DNA of 64,000 nt from an uncultured Bacteroidales bacterium (GTDB taxonomy: Bacteria; Bacteroidota; Bacteroidia; Bacteroidales; Bacteroidaceae), in contig CACZJU010000008.1 in the NCBI GenBank assembly GCA_902781515.1, positions 28,756-92,755 of the forward strand, given 5' to 3'. How positions within the stretch are numbered: position 1 is the stretch's first letter; every line of letters starts with the position of its first letter. This document shows positions 51,199 through 60,834 of the stretch, in pieces. Below the pieces are notes generated by a model, which ran no database searches, was not told where the DNA came from, and saw only the letters and a list, made by a program, of their open reading frames with translations. Both the position numbers and the translations under genes were made by a program.

Positions 51199-52788
51199 AT
51201 GATACGTAAATTCGATTTCCTGATTATCGGTGGTGGTGTGGCTGGTATGAGCTATGCCTTGAAAGTGGCAAATGCAAAGAAGGGTAAGGTGGCTCTCGTA
51301 TGCAAAACAACGCTCGATGAAGCCAATACTGCGAAGGCGCAAGGCGGTATAGCCAGCGTTACGAACCTGAAGCTCGACAATTTCGAAAAGCACATTCAGG
51401 ACACAATGGTTGCTGGTGATTTTATCAGCGACCCAGCGGCTGTGGAACAGGTAGTGAGAAATGCCCCCCAAGGTATTGCCGATTTGGTGAAGTGGGGAGT
51501 AAACTTCGACAAGAAGGAGGACGGTGAGTTCGATCTCCATCGCGAGGGAGGACATTCAGAGTTTCGTATTCTTCATCACGCCGATGATACAGGCTTCGAG
51601 ATACAGCGCGGACTTATGGAGGCTGTACGTCGCAACAAGAAGATAACCGTGCTCGAAAATCACTATGCAGTGGAAATAATCACTCAGCACCATTTGGGTC
51701 GTGAGGTTAACCGTCACATGACGGACATAGAGTGCTACGGAGCCTACATTCTTGACCCAGATACCCAGAAGGTGGATACTTTCCTCTCGCGAGTAACACT
51801 GATGGCAACGGGTGGTACGGGTGCCGTATATGCCACCACTTCTAATCCAAACATTGCAACTGGTGATGGCATTGCTATGGTATATCGTGCAAAGGGTATA
51901 GTCAAGGATATGGAGTTTGTGCAGTTCCACCCGACAGTACTTTATAATCCAGCCGAAACACATCCTGCTTACCTTATCACAGAGGCAATGCGCGGTTATG
52001 GAGGAATACTGAAACTGCCCAATGGTGAGGAATTCATGCAGAAATACGACAAGCGTCTTTCTTTGGCTCCACGCGATATCGTGGCACGAGCCATTGACCG
52101 CGAGATGAAGATTCATGGTATAGACCACGTATGTCTCGATGTCACTCACAAAGATGCTGAAGAAACGAAACACCACTTCCCAAATATCTATGCTAAGTGT
52201 CTATCGATAGGTATAGATATCACGAAGCAGATGATTCCTGTTTGTCCGAGTGCTCACTATATGTGCGGCGGTATAAAGGTTGACCTCAATGGTGAGTCAA
52301 CCATCCATCGCCTCTATGCTGTAGGTGAATGCTCTTGCACAGGTCTGCATGGTGGAAACCGTCTTGCTTCTAACTCGCTCATAGAGGCTGTCGTCTATGC
52401 CGATGCAGCCGCTAAACATTCGCTTGAGGTTATCGATAACTATACGTTCAACGACAGAGTTCCTGAATGGAATGATGAAGGTACAATGTCGAACGAAGAA
52501 AAGGTTCTTATCGCTCAGGATATGCGCGAGGTGGGACAAATTATGTCGAACTACGTGGGTATAGTCCGTTCCGACCTTCGTCTGCATCGTGCTTGGACAC
52601 GTCTCGACCTTCTCTATGAAGAGACTGAAGAACTCTTTAAGCGCGTGAAGCCCACTAAGGACATTTGTGAGCTCCGCAACATGATAAACGTTGGCTATTT
52701 AATTACACGTCAAGCCTTAGAGCGCAAGGAGAGTCGCGGCCTTCACTATACCGTCGATTATCCCAAGCACGCCTACGACCAGAAATAG
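51199..52788 (+). CDS. nadB: L-aspartate oxidase
   Basis: NadB oxidises L-aspartate to iminoaspartate for NadA. The 529-residue flavoprotein has the FAD-binding FDFLIIGGGVAGMSYALKVA, the covalent-fold region TLDEANTAKAQGGIASV, DDTGFEIQRGLMEAV, LMATGGTGAVYATTSNPNIATGDGIAM, EFVQFHPTVLY and HYMCGGIKVDLNGES, with C-terminal helices typical of the succinate dehydrogenase-like family. NadB rather than fumarate reductase is favoured by TAKAQGGIA and the nadA gene in the same window. It is convergent with trkH with no spacing. Confidence 0.94.
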   Translation: MIRKFDFLIIGGGVAGMSYALKVANAKKGKVALVCKTTLDEANTAKAQGGIASVTNLKLDNFEKHIQDTMVAGDFISDPAAVEQVVRNAPQGIADLVKWGVNFDKKEDGEFDLHREGGHSEFRILHHADDTGFEIQRGLMEAVRRNKKITVLENHYAVEIITQHHLGREVNRHMTDIECYGAYILDPDTQKVDTFLSRVTLMATGGTGAVYATTSNPNIATGDGIAMVYRAKGIVKDMEFVQFHPTVLYNPAETHPAYLITEAMRGYGGILKLPNGEEFMQKYDKRLSLAPRDIVARAIDREMKIHGIDHVCLDVTHKDAEETKHHFPNIYAKCLSIGIDITKQMIPVCPSAHYMCGGIKVDLNGESTIHRLYAVGECSCTGLHGGNRLASNSLIEAVVYADAAAKHSLEVIDNYTFNDRVPEWNDEGTMSNEEKVLIAQDMREVGQIMSNYVGIVRSDLRLHRAWTRLDLLYEETEELFKRVKPTKDICELRNMINVGYLITRQALERKESRGLHYTVDYPKHAYDQK

Positions 52789-54279
52789 TTACATACGCCA
52801 GGCTTTGGGCATAAAGAGGAAGAGGACGGTAAAGATTTCAAGACGACCCAATAGCATTAGGAAACTCAACAACCACTTGCCGGCAGCTGGTACCGAAACG
52901 AAGTTGCCGGCAGGTCCAAGTTCACCTAAAGCAGGTCCTGTATTGCCAAAGCTTGATACTACAGCGCCGAAAGCTGTTGTCAGTTCAAAATCCATGAACA
53001 TTGTCATCAGTCCGCAGCAAATAAGCAGAACAAACACGTAGATGACCAAATAGGACATCACTCGTCTGATGTGCTGTTCGCTGATGATTCTTCCGTTGAA
53101 CTTAATGCTGATGACTGCATGGGGATGAAGGTGTGTGCGGAACTCACGCCAGGCATACTTCAGGTAGATGAGCACACGCATCATCTTCATACCACCTGCC
53201 GTGCTGACTGTGCAGCCACCAAGTATCATCATTGTGATGGTAGGTATCCAAAAGGCTCTACCCCACCCTACATAGTCGAATGACTGGGCTTGGAAACCAC
53301 AGGAACTGATGATTGTGGCAACGTGGAAGAAACTTGTGCGGAATATGTCCTCACCTGTTTGTGGAATAGCGACACTACCATCGAAAGTTTTGAATCGGAA
53401 CAACAGGCAGAATATGGCTACCAGTCCCATCACTGTCAGCAGAAAAGCCTTCACCTCTTCGTTCTTAAGGCATACACGTCCACGCATGATGGAAATATAG
53501 TAGTATATACCGAAGTTGAGGCTGGAGATAATCATGAATGTGGCACACACATATTCAATGTAGGCCGAATGGAAATAACCGATGCTGGCAGTATGGGTTC
53601 CATATCCACCTGTGGCTATGGTTGACAAGGCAAAGCATATTGCATCGTATAGTCCCATTGGACCAACCCAGAACATCAGAGTACAGACAATGGTGAGTAT
53701 AAGATAAATGAGAAGTAAACGGCGCGAGGTGGCACCAATCTTTGGTTGCAGACGATTGATACTCAAGCCAGACATCTCCGCTATGAACATCGTGGAGTTT
53801 TTCATATCCCTGACAGGTAATAGGGCAAACGAGAATACAACTATTCCCAAGCCTCCCATCCACTGCGTCATACTACGCCATAGAAGTATTCCGTGCGGCA
53901 TTGCCTCTATGTCAGGAATTATAGTAGCACCCATTGTGCTGAAGCCGCTCATAGTTTCGAAGTAAGCGCTGGCTATATCTACATCCAATCCGTCATATAG
54001 CAAGAATGGAAGCATTCCAAACAGCGAAAATACTACCCACGTAAAGCCAACGATGATGAATGAACCTCCTCTTGACAACTGCTGTTGCTGACGCCCCATT
54101 TTAGTGTGACCATAAGCTGTAAGCAGTACGCCGGAAACAAAGGTTATGCCTGTTGTTATGGCGAAGGCTTTCCAGTCTTCCTCACCCAATTTATAGTGAT
54201 AATAGAGTGCTGCCAGCGTTACAAAGCCCATGAAAAGGCTTTCCATTGTCAGTAGCATTCCGAATATACTCTTCTTCAT
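52789..54279 (-). CDS. trkH: TrkH-family potassium uptake protein
   Basis: The 496-residue membrane protein is the K+-translocating subunit of a Trk/Ktr system. All four pore loops can be found: ETMSGFSTMGATI, ALSTIATGGYGTH, ISSCGFQAQSF and VSSFGNTGPALG, each with the central glycine of the K+ selectivity filter, between about ten helices. The usual cytoplasmic partner, TrkA, is not next to it. The stop codon abuts the nadB stop. Confidence 0.94.
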   Translation of the reverse strand: MKKSIFGMLLTMESLFMGFVTLAALYYHYKLGEEDWKAFAITTGITFVSGVLLTAYGHTKMGRQQQQLSRGGSFIIVGFTWVVFSLFGMLPFLLYDGLDVDIASAYFETMSGFSTMGATIIPDIEAMPHGILLWRSMTQWMGGLGIVVFSFALLPVRDMKNSTMFIAEMSGLSINRLQPKIGATSRRLLLIYLILTIVCTLMFWVGPMGLYDAICFALSTIATGGYGTHTASIGYFHSAYIEYVCATFMIISSLNFGIYYYISIMRGRVCLKNEEVKAFLLTVMGLVAIFCLLFRFKTFDGSVAIPQTGEDIFRTSFFHVATIISSCGFQAQSFDYVGWGRAFWIPTITMMILGGCTVSTAGGMKMMRVLIYLKYAWREFRTHLHPHAVISIKFNGRIISEQHIRRVMSYLVIYVFVLLICCGLMTMFMDFELTTAFGAVVSSFGNTGPALGELGPAGNFVSVPAAGKWLLSFLMLLGRLEIFTVLFLFMPKAWRM

Positions 54280-54310
54280 TTAAATGTAAAATGTTAAATG
54301 TCAAATGTAT

Positions 54311-55075
54311 TTAGTACGACACACTGCAACTGATGCCCATTTGTCTGACTTCTTCCGCGATTCCATCAAGGATTTCAGGTCTCGCCTTTTCCAATCCTTG
54401 TACAGGTGTTTCGCGGTCGATGGTGTATATCATCACTTGTCTTGGACTTATTGTTTTCACAGCCTTCAGCCAAGGATCAACAAACTCATTGCCAGTATTG
54501 TCCACACCTTCTCCACTCATAAACATTGTCTGTATTATCACTTTCGGAGCCATTTCCTTCAAATGCTCTACGATTTCTTTTACATCGTAGTTTCCTTGTG
54601 GACGGTCCACGCGCTTGATGTACTCGGCTGATACGGTGTCGAGTTTCATAATAGGGTTATCAGTCTTCAACAAGGCTTCGCGAATTGTCTGGCGATGTAT
54701 CTGTGTACTATTCGATAAAACTGATATCTTAGCTTCAGGAAAATATTTATTTCGCAGACTGATAACGTCATCCACAATCTCAGGAAAGTGTGGGTGAAGC
54801 GTTGGTTCTCCGTTGCCGGCGAAAGTCAGTACATCGGGTTTTGGACCTTCTGCCTGCATTTTTTGAAGTTGGCTTTTCAAAGCTTCATAAACCTCTTCTC
54901 GAGTGGGCAGAGGTGCTTTTGCACGTCGTTCAGCATTGAGGCCACACTCACAGTAAATGCAGTCAAACGAGCACCACTTGCCATCCTTTGGAAGTAAATT
55001 AATGCCCAGCGAGACACCAAGCCGGCGACTATGCACAGGCCCGAATATTGGCGATGGATATATTACTGTACTCAT
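54311..55075 (-). CDS. radical SAM protein
   Basis: The ATG at 55075 (MSTVIYPSPIFGPVHSRRLG) is chosen because the promoter lies just upstream; an ATG at 55108 would lie on the other side of it. The 254-residue protein has the cluster motif KWCSFDCIYCECG (CX3CX2C), the glycine motif DVLTFAGNGEPTLHPHF and the start SRRLGVSLGINLLP. This is the short radical SAM group related to MoaA/wyosine-type annotation with N-terminal GPVxSRRLGxSLGxN. The substrate is unknown. A 30-bp gap of TTAAATGT microrepeat precedes trkH. Confidence 0.88.
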   Translation of the reverse strand: MSTVIYPSPIFGPVHSRRLGVSLGINLLPKDGKWCSFDCIYCECGLNAERRAKAPLPTREEVYEALKSQLQKMQAEGPKPDVLTFAGNGEPTLHPHFPEIVDDVISLRNKYFPEAKISVLSNSTQIHRQTIREALLKTDNPIMKLDTVSAEYIKRVDRPQGNYDVKEIVEHLKEMAPKVIIQTMFMSGEGVDNTGNEFVDPWLKAVKTISPRQVMIYTIDRETPVQGLEKARPEILDGIAEEVRQMGISCSVSY

Positions 55076-55083
55076 AATACGCT

Positions 55084-55092
55084 GCAAAATTA
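55084..55092 (-). promoter_or_regulatory. -7 promoter element of the radical SAM gene
   Basis: Minus-strand TAATTTTGC eight bases before the ATG at 55075; a very short leader results. Confidence 0.6.
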
Positions 55093-55104
55093 CGAAATAA
55101 TTAC

Positions 55105-55131
55105 ACATTATGCATTATGCATTATGCATTA
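55105..55131. repeat. ATTATGC tandem microrepeat
   Basis: Three and a half exact copies of the 7-mer ATTATGC lie between the radical SAM promoter and the 3' end of the HhH gene. Confidence 0.75.
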
Positions 55132-55133
55132 AA

Positions 55134-57113
55134 TTAGATTCTAAGCCTAAATTGAATACTTATGTCTGATTTCCATGGGCTGCGGATTTCTTGCATCCCT
55201 GAGCCTTGGGTAGTGCGGTCGAAGTATCGGGTTACTCCAATCATGGCTTCTGCCAACAGACGTTTGTTCCATAATGAGATGTGTCCTGCCGATGCCATTC
55301 TCATTCCGTGATAGTAGAGCGAGGGGTAGCGGAACATGTTGGTTAGTAGGGGTTCGTAAAGGAATAATCGTGTTTGGTAGTTTGGTGTGTGGAAATATGT
55401 TAACAGAGCCGACACCTGTCCCAATCCTTTCTTGTAGCGCATACGTTGGGAAATTGCTAATCCTGTGCCTTTTGTCTTTAACGAATGCAATAATGCAGTC
55501 GTTTGCAGTTGCCACGATTTTCCTTGCTCTCGTGTATATTGCAGTCGCAGTCGGTTGTGCGTTTCCATTTGGTTGCTTCGTTCCTTACGTTTCAGTTGAT
55601 AACGTACGGATAGTTTGTTTTGCCTATTGATGGCATATTCGGCATATATGCAGCCTTCCTGTCCACTGCTGCTATGTGTCAGACTGTATCTTGGCCAAGG
55701 ATTGTAGAAGAAATCGGCATAGACTGTCAGTGTCAGGTTTTCCACAGGTTTAGCATCCAGTCGTAAAGTTGCTCCACTTTCGTTCTGCACGTCGCTGTTC
55801 TCGCTCAAAGCCGATGCGTGGAACGAATAATATTTATAGGAATAAAAGCGATACGAACCGCTAAGCGTGTATCTGGTATTAATTTTCCATGAAGCGCGTT
55901 CCAAGGTTGCCCAACCACCTTTCTCGGAACTGTAGGCCGTCTCTCCTGCCAATGTGAACCATAAGTGCTTGAAGCCATAATTCACACCTACGACTCCGAA
56001 GTCCCTCCCCATGGGAAAAATTTGTCGATATACTGCTGTGCCTGGCGAAAGATTGCGCTCGAAATGCTGATAGTAGCCTGTTGCTCCTGCGTAAAGCCCC
56101 TTCCGTTTCCATGTTACGTTTCCGCCTGCTACAGTTGTCGCAAGATTCCTTTTCTGTTCGAGTTCCTTTAAGGTCCTGTGAAGTCCTGAAGTTTGGATGG
56201 TTTTCACCGTTCCATCATTATTGAGCGAGGAATCTAGTCGTCTATACGACAGCCATGTTGTAAGCTTTACCTCTCCAAACTGCAATGTAGCGGCAGCTCC
56301 TCGCAGATAGTTTACCTCGTCCATACTGCGCTTTGCCCGAATTCCTTGACTTGGTTTGTTCATCAGGGCGGATTTTCCTGTTGCAAAACCTCCGTTGTTT
56401 ATCACTAGTCCTTCGCCAAAGCCCAGTTTGTAGTCACCCACTACTGCTGTGGATACTACGCCCATATCCCTTACCATCAGGTGTCCACCATAGTGGTCCC
56501 AGCCTCCGTTTCCTTTGAAAGGCTCACCTTGGTCCTTCTCTGCCGACAGACTTGCAGAAAGTCGGTTTTTGCTATCCAGACGATAGCGCAGATTGTGATA
56601 AAATGGTTCACCCTTATAGCCTCCGCTCTCTGGGGCGTAGGAGTATCCGGCACGATAATATAGGGGAACGTCAATTCGGCTTTGCACTTCATGGCGTGCT
56701 CCTTTCAGTAGCGAACGCAAGGTGGTAGTGTCTTTCCTCGCGAATACTGCTTGGTCGGCATATAGAAAGAGAGAGAGGTAGCGACGTGTAGTGTAGTCTA
56801 TCGAGGCAATAGCCATCAATTCGCTTATTGTGCGCATTCCTCGATGTAGGAATATGTATGTGTGAATTTCCTCAATTTGTTCCTCTGACAGGAAAGGAAT
56901 CATTGAGAGTTGTTCGCGTGTCGCAGTATTTATGTCCAACGGATGAGCCGCCAGTTGTGCCAGCTCCTCCATGTGCTCCGTCCATCCCTGTTGTTCGGCA
57001 TACTCATCGTCAGCTACTTCATCCACAAACTCCTGCCACGTCAATGCTGCTTGTCCTCTGGCTTCGCTCATCACCATCATGAGCACGGTCAGCAACAAGA
57101 CCAAGCGTTTCAT
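55134..57113 (-). CDS. helix-hairpin-helix protein with outer-membrane barrel-like C-terminal part
   Basis: A 659-residue exported protein (signal MKRLVLLLTVLMMVMSEARG). Residues ~50-115 contain helix-hairpin-helix repeats like ComEA: HPLDINTATREQLSMIPFLSEEQIEEI and MRTISELMAIASIDYTTRRYL. The remaining ~530 residues are aromatic beta strands of alternating polarity (LRYRLDSKNRLSASLSAE, LWFTLAGETAYSS, YTLSGSYRFYSYKYYSF) ending ISIQFRLRI, consistent with an outer-membrane barrel. HhH units usually bind DNA without sequence preference, so a surface or periplasmic DNA-handling role is plausible. Similar proteins are widespread and uncharacterised in Bacteroidetes. A secreted nuclease is next to it, 23 bp upstream. 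Confidence 0.85.
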   Translation of the reverse strand: MKRLVLLLTVLMMVMSEARGQAALTWQEFVDEVADDEYAEQQGWTEHMEELAQLAAHPLDINTATREQLSMIPFLSEEQIEEIHTYIFLHRGMRTISELMAIASIDYTTRRYLSLFLYADQAVFARKDTTTLRSLLKGARHEVQSRIDVPLYYRAGYSYAPESGGYKGEPFYHNLRYRLDSKNRLSASLSAEKDQGEPFKGNGGWDHYGGHLMVRDMGVVSTAVVGDYKLGFGEGLVINNGGFATGKSALMNKPSQGIRAKRSMDEVNYLRGAAATLQFGEVKLTTWLSYRRLDSSLNNDGTVKTIQTSGLHRTLKELEQKRNLATTVAGGNVTWKRKGLYAGATGYYQHFERNLSPGTAVYRQIFPMGRDFGVVGVNYGFKHLWFTLAGETAYSSEKGGWATLERASWKINTRYTLSGSYRFYSYKYYSFHASALSENSDVQNESGATLRLDAKPVENLTLTVYADFFYNPWPRYSLTHSSSGQEGCIYAEYAINRQNKLSVRYQLKRKERSNQMETHNRLRLQYTREQGKSWQLQTTALLHSLKTKGTGLAISQRMRYKKGLGQVSALLTYFHTPNYQTRLFLYEPLLTNMFRYPSLYYHGMRMASAGHISLWNKRLLAEAMIGVTRYFDRTTQGSGMQEIRSPWKSDISIQFRLRI

Positions 57114-57136
57114 GTGTCAGACGCTTATTTGTATGT

Positions 57137-58705
57137 TTATTTCAGTTCGAGGCCTTGGATGGTGTAGCGTTTGCCGTTGGGAAGCCTTATTATGATGCGA
57201 CCATTTTCCAACACCTTTTGAGGTATGATGGGCTGTGTATACTCTATTGCGTTAAGGCCATCAGGTGTGGTTGTGTACTCATATAACCAAGGCAGATAAC
57301 TTCCACTATAAAGTGTAGAATAGTTAGTCATTCCAAATTCGGGTGTGGAATTATTATACAACGTTCCATACATGTAATATCCCGTCTGGCTCAATATCTT
57401 GAATGTTCCGTTAGTTTGATATGTTGCCGTGTACTTATGAGCAGTACTCTTGTTCGTTGTAGCCGCAACTGTAGTATAATAGGTATTGCCTGACTTTAAT
57501 GTCTGATAAGCATAACGACCATTGCTGTCTTTGATGTAGAATTTTCCGTCGCCGGCATCTTCAAAAGTAAAAGCATTCGTCATATCCTCCAGCGTTATTA
57601 CCTCGTCATCTTCAGTTACTTGCTGCGTGTAGAGATAAGAGTAGTCTTTGTTTGAAGGTACTGGCTTGGCTATGTGCAATTCGTTGTTGATAGGAGCTGC
57701 TATCAGATATTGTCCACCATCTTTTACAGAGGTTGCTTTTGCAAATGAATAAGTTGGTACATCTATGTGTTTCAGCTCAAGGGTTACTATATATGGGTCG
57801 TGGTCAGAATAGGAATAATACTTGCTGCCAGTAGAGCATGGATTAGCAATATGCAAGCATTTGGCGGAGGTTACCTGCTGTGCCATTGTCTCGTTAGCTA
57901 AGACGTGGTCGATAAGTTCGTTTTCAGGTTCCCAGCAATGTGAATATACGGCTCCGATGTCGTATTTCAACAATTGCTCTTCATAGCCAGCCCTGAGAAG
58001 CATCTGCATACTCTCCTCATCCATTTCGGCATTAAGGTCACCCATAATCAGGATGTCATTGTCTTTTGCCCCAGTTAGTCCGCTTAGCAATGCAGTGGCA
58101 TTGGCTATTCGCTTATTGATATCATCTTCAATGTTGTTACTGGTACTGGCCTTGAAATGATTCATGCTCAATGTGAAACTCTCACCGGAAGCCTTGCTCT
58201 TAAAGGTCTGCATACGCATCTGGTTGGGGTAAACATAAGTATATCCTACAGCCGTAGATACGTTATCACCTACAAGTTCTATTGTTGCCGTATTGTATAT
58301 GAATCCCGACTTGATGGCACCAGTGGCATTGTCAGGGTCGTTGAGGTCGTAGCTTAGTCCATCGGTAACAGGTTGATAGTTCTTGCCTGTTTTCGTGCTC
58401 ATGCTTTGTGCCAATATTTCCAATACTTCTGCACAACATTCTACCTCATTGAAGGCATAGATGTCGGCTTTGTATGGCGACAAGGCATTGGTGATGGCAT
58501 TCAGTTTAGCCGTACGTCCTTCCACATCGTTATAGTTACTGATAGGAATACCATTGTTCATAGTCCTGCTACGGTCGAGCGAATAGAAGAAGTTTTGCAC
58601 ATTCTGTCCGCAGACTATCAGTTCTTCTGCATAAAGGCTTATGCTAAAGAAATTCAGCATACAGGCAATTATACAAACGCAAAGGGAAGTTCTGTAGGCT
58701 TTCAT
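57137..58705 (-). CDS. exported endonuclease/exonuclease/phosphatase-family nuclease
   Basis: A 522-residue exported protein. The first ~315 residues are an EEP-fold nuclease: IVCGQNVQNFFYS, DIYAFNEVECCAEVL (metal Glu), TLSMNHFKAST (His), LIMGDLNAEMDEESM (Asp/Asn), NELIDHVLAN (Asp) and YSDHDPYIVTLEL (catalytic His). Residues ~325-490 are repetitive and rich in Tyr, Thr and Asn, perhaps a surface module. The end, GLNAIEYTQPIIPQKVLENGRIIIRLPNGKRYTIQGLELK, looks like the Por secretion (type IX) tail of Bacteroidetes (RI-x-I-x-NGKxYxxxGxxLK). It would degrade extracellular nucleic acid or phosphoesters. It is probably co-transcribed with the HhH protein gene. Confidence 0.88.
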   Translation of the reverse strand: MKAYRTSLCVCIIACMLNFFSISLYAEELIVCGQNVQNFFYSLDRSRTMNNGIPISNYNDVEGRTAKLNAITNALSPYKADIYAFNEVECCAEVLEILAQSMSTKTGKNYQPVTDGLSYDLNDPDNATGAIKSGFIYNTATIELVGDNVSTAVGYTYVYPNQMRMQTFKSKASGESFTLSMNHFKASTSNNIEDDINKRIANATALLSGLTGAKDNDILIMGDLNAEMDEESMQMLLRAGYEEQLLKYDIGAVYSHCWEPENELIDHVLANETMAQQVTSAKCLHIANPCSTGSKYYSYSDHDPYIVTLELKHIDVPTYSFAKATSVKDGGQYLIAAPINNELHIAKPVPSNKDYSYLYTQQVTEDDEVITLEDMTNAFTFEDAGDGKFYIKDSNGRYAYQTLKSGNTYYTTVAATTNKSTAHKYTATYQTNGTFKILSQTGYYMYGTLYNNSTPEFGMTNYSTLYSGSYLPWLYEYTTTPDGLNAIEYTQPIIPQKVLENGRIIIRLPNGKRYTIQGLELK

Positions 58706-58734
58706 ATCAAACGCAATTTAATTTTTTTGACTCT

Positions 58735-59598
58735 TTATTTCTGCTTACTGCTGCGAAGTATGGAGTAAACGCCAACGATGATGAACGGAACACTGAGCAA
58801 CTGACCCATATTGAAGAGCATACCGTTTTCGAAGTCCACCTGATTCTCCTTGGTGTACTCGATGAAGATACGTGCTGTGAATATGAGTGTCAGACAGATA
58901 CCGAAGAAGAAACCTGTACCCACCTTCTTGGGATATTTGCGATAAAAGTACCAATGAACACAGAAGAACAGGGCATAGCAAATGGCTTCGTAGAGCTGTC
59001 CCGGATGGCGTGGAAGTTGGTCTATGCGTTCGAAGATAAATGCCCAAGGCACATCAGTCGGACGTCCGATTATTTCCGAGTTCATGAGGTTGCCCATACG
59101 GATGGCACAGGCGCAGATGGGAGTAACGATGGCAATATTGTCGAGCACCGTCAGCAACTTCAATCCTGTCTTACGCATGTAGAGCCAAAGGGCAAAGATG
59201 AGTCCTATCGTGCCGCCGTGACTTGCCAGTCCTTCGTAGCCTGTAAAGTGCCAACTGCCTGCTGCATCCTGTCTCATGGGGAGTATCATCTCCAGCGGAT
59301 GAACAAGGAAGTATGAGGGCTCGTAGAACAGACAGTGTCCCAATCGGGCACCAATTAGGATGCCTATGAAGCAGTAGAACACCAGCGGTTCGAACTTTTC
59401 CTCTGGTATGCGCTGTTCGCGAAAGATTTTATGTTCCAACAGATACACGCTGAACAAACCTATTGCCCAGCACAGCGAGTACCAACGTACACCAAATGCT
59501 CCCACGTGGAAAGCAAATATGTCAGGATTCCAAGTTATGTATAATAACCCCCCTCCGACTCCCCCGAGGGGAATAGATGTTAATAGTGATGTAATCAT
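58735..59598 (-). CDS. lgt: prolipoprotein diacylglyceryl transferase
   Basis: Lgt attaches diacylglycerol to the lipobox cysteine of prelipoproteins. The 287-residue membrane protein has the signature [40 protein letters not shown] and [12 protein letters not shown]. The first ~18 residues ([17 protein letters not shown]) come from the G/C-rich inverted-repeat element; the normal Lgt N-terminus seems to begin near [11 protein letters not shown]. No ATG, GTG or TTG lies between the element and that point in frame, so the element appears to supply the start codon. No terminator separates lgt from ychF upstream. Confidence 0.93.
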   Translation of the reverse strand: MITSLLTSIPLGGVGGGLLYITWNPDIFAFHVGAFGVRWYSLCWAIGLFSVYLLEHKIFREQRIPEEKFEPLVFYCFIGILIGARLGHCLFYEPSYFLVHPLEMILPMRQDAAGSWHFTGYEGLASHGGTIGLIFALWLYMRKTGLKLLTVLDNIAIVTPICACAIRMGNLMNSEIIGRPTDVPWAFIFERIDQLPRHPGQLYEAICYALFFCVHWYFYRKYPKKVGTGFFFGICLTLIFTARIFIEYTKENQVDFENGMLFNMGQLLSVPFIIVGVYSILRSSKQK

Positions 59599-59653
59599 TT
59601 TTTATTTTTATACTAAGTAAAGCCTCCCCTCGGGGAGGTTAGGAGGGGGTTAT
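59544..59653. repeat. G/C-rich inverted-repeat element, copy 2
   Basis: The ends are near-perfect inverted repeats: ATAACCCCCCTCC at 59544-59556 and GGAGGGGGTTAT at 59642-59653. Each is followed inward by a second palindrome (CTCCCCCGAGGGG on the left, CCTCCCCTCGGGGAGG on the right). About 60 bp of A+T-rich sequence lies between. The right end provides the ychF stop codon (TTA in GGGGGTTAT on plus) and the left part lies in the lgt frame. Copy 1 at 19495-19602 shares the right end, and a half copy lies at 39030-39060. Confidence 0.75.
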
Positions 59654-60753
59654 ACATTGAATCTGAAATGCATGATGTCGCCGTCCTGAACTTCGTATTC
59701 TTTACCTTCGACCCCCATCTTACCGGCTTCGCGAACTGCTGCCTCAGAGCCGTATTTGATGTAGTCGTCGTACTTGATGACTTCGGCACGGATGAAACCC
59801 TTTTCGAAATCTGTGTGAATGACACCGGCACATTGAGGGGCCTTCCATCCACGACGGAATGTCCAAGCCTTCACCTCCATTTCGCCTGCGGTGATGAATG
59901 TCTGCAGGTTCAACAGCGAGTATATGGCTTTGATGAGACGGTTGCATCCGCTTTCCGTCAGTCCCATATCCTCAAGGAACATCTGCTTCTCCTCGTAGGT
60001 CTCCAGTTCGGCAATGTCGGCTTCTGTCTGTGCCGATATGATGAGCATTTGTGCGTCTTCGTCCTTAATGGCTTCCTCCACGCGCTTTGTGTATTCATTA
60101 CCGTCCTTGGCGCTCTGGTCGTCAACGTTGCAGACATAGAGCACGGGCTTTGTGGTCAGCAGGAACAGGTTCTTGGCAGCGGCCTGCTCGTCTTCCGTCT
60201 CGAACTCTACGGTGCGGGCACTCTTGCCTTGCAACAGAGCAGCTTTGTATGCCTCAAGCACGCCTAGTTCTATCTTTGCCTGCTTGTCACCACCCACACG
60301 GGCCTGCTTCTCCACTTTCTGCATACGGCTCTCTATAGTCTCAAGGTCCTTGAGTTGCAGTTCCATATCGATAATCTCTTTGTCGCGAACAGGATCTACT
60401 GAACCGTCAACGTGCACGATGTTAGTATCGTCGAAGCAACGCAGAACGTGTATGATGGCATCACATTCGCGGATGTTGGCAAGGAACTGGTTGCCCAAGC
60501 CTTCACCCTTCGAAGCACCCTTCACCAGTCCGGCAATGTCCACAATATCGCAAACAGCAGGAACTATGCGACCAGGGTGTACTAACTCGGCAAGTTTAGT
60601 GAGTCGTTCATCGGGAACACTCACCTGCCCCATTTGGGCGTCAATGGTACAAAAAGGAAAATTGGCTGCCTGTGCCTTTGCACTCGACAGGCAGTTAAAA
60701 AGAGTGGATTTGCCCACGTTGGGCAGTCCCACGATACCAGCTTTCAATGACAT
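59650..60753 (-). CDS. ychF: ribosome-binding ATPase YchF
   Basis: YchF is an Obg-family ATPase bound to ribosomes. The 367-residue protein has the P-loop GLPNVGKSTLFN, FPFCTIDAQMGQVSVPD, DIAGLVKGASKGEGLGNQFL and the altered G4 motif NVDDQ in place of NKxD, which explains ATP over GTP use. The C-terminal TGS domain ends AGKMGVEGKEYEVQDGDIMHFRFNV. The stop codon is formed by the edge of the G/C-rich element and falls exactly where the family normally ends, so the protein appears complete. Confidence 0.97.
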   Translation of the reverse strand: MSLKAGIVGLPNVGKSTLFNCLSSAKAQAANFPFCTIDAQMGQVSVPDERLTKLAELVHPGRIVPAVCDIVDIAGLVKGASKGEGLGNQFLANIRECDAIIHVLRCFDDTNIVHVDGSVDPVRDKEIIDMELQLKDLETIESRMQKVEKQARVGGDKQAKIELGVLEAYKAALLQGKSARTVEFETEDEQAAAKNLFLLTTKPVLYVCNVDDQSAKDGNEYTKRVEEAIKDEDAQMLIISAQTEADIAELETYEEKQMFLEDMGLTESGCNRLIKAIYSLLNLQTFITAGEMEVKAWTFRRGWKAPQCAGVIHTDFEKGFIRAEVIKYDDYIKYGSEAAVREAGKMGVEGKEYEVQDGDIMHFRFNV

Positions 60754-60754
60754 A

Positions 60755-60834
60755 ATTATTTTTACGAATTACGATTTACGACTACAAAGTTACAAATATT
60801 TCTCAATTCTTATTTCTTAATTCTTAATTTATTA
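60755..60834. repeat. TTACGA and TTCTTAA microrepeats
   Basis: ACGAATTACGATTTACGACTAC followed by AATTCTTATTTCTTAATTCTTAATTT fill the gap between the Lrp gene's 3' end and ychF. Confidence 0.6.
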
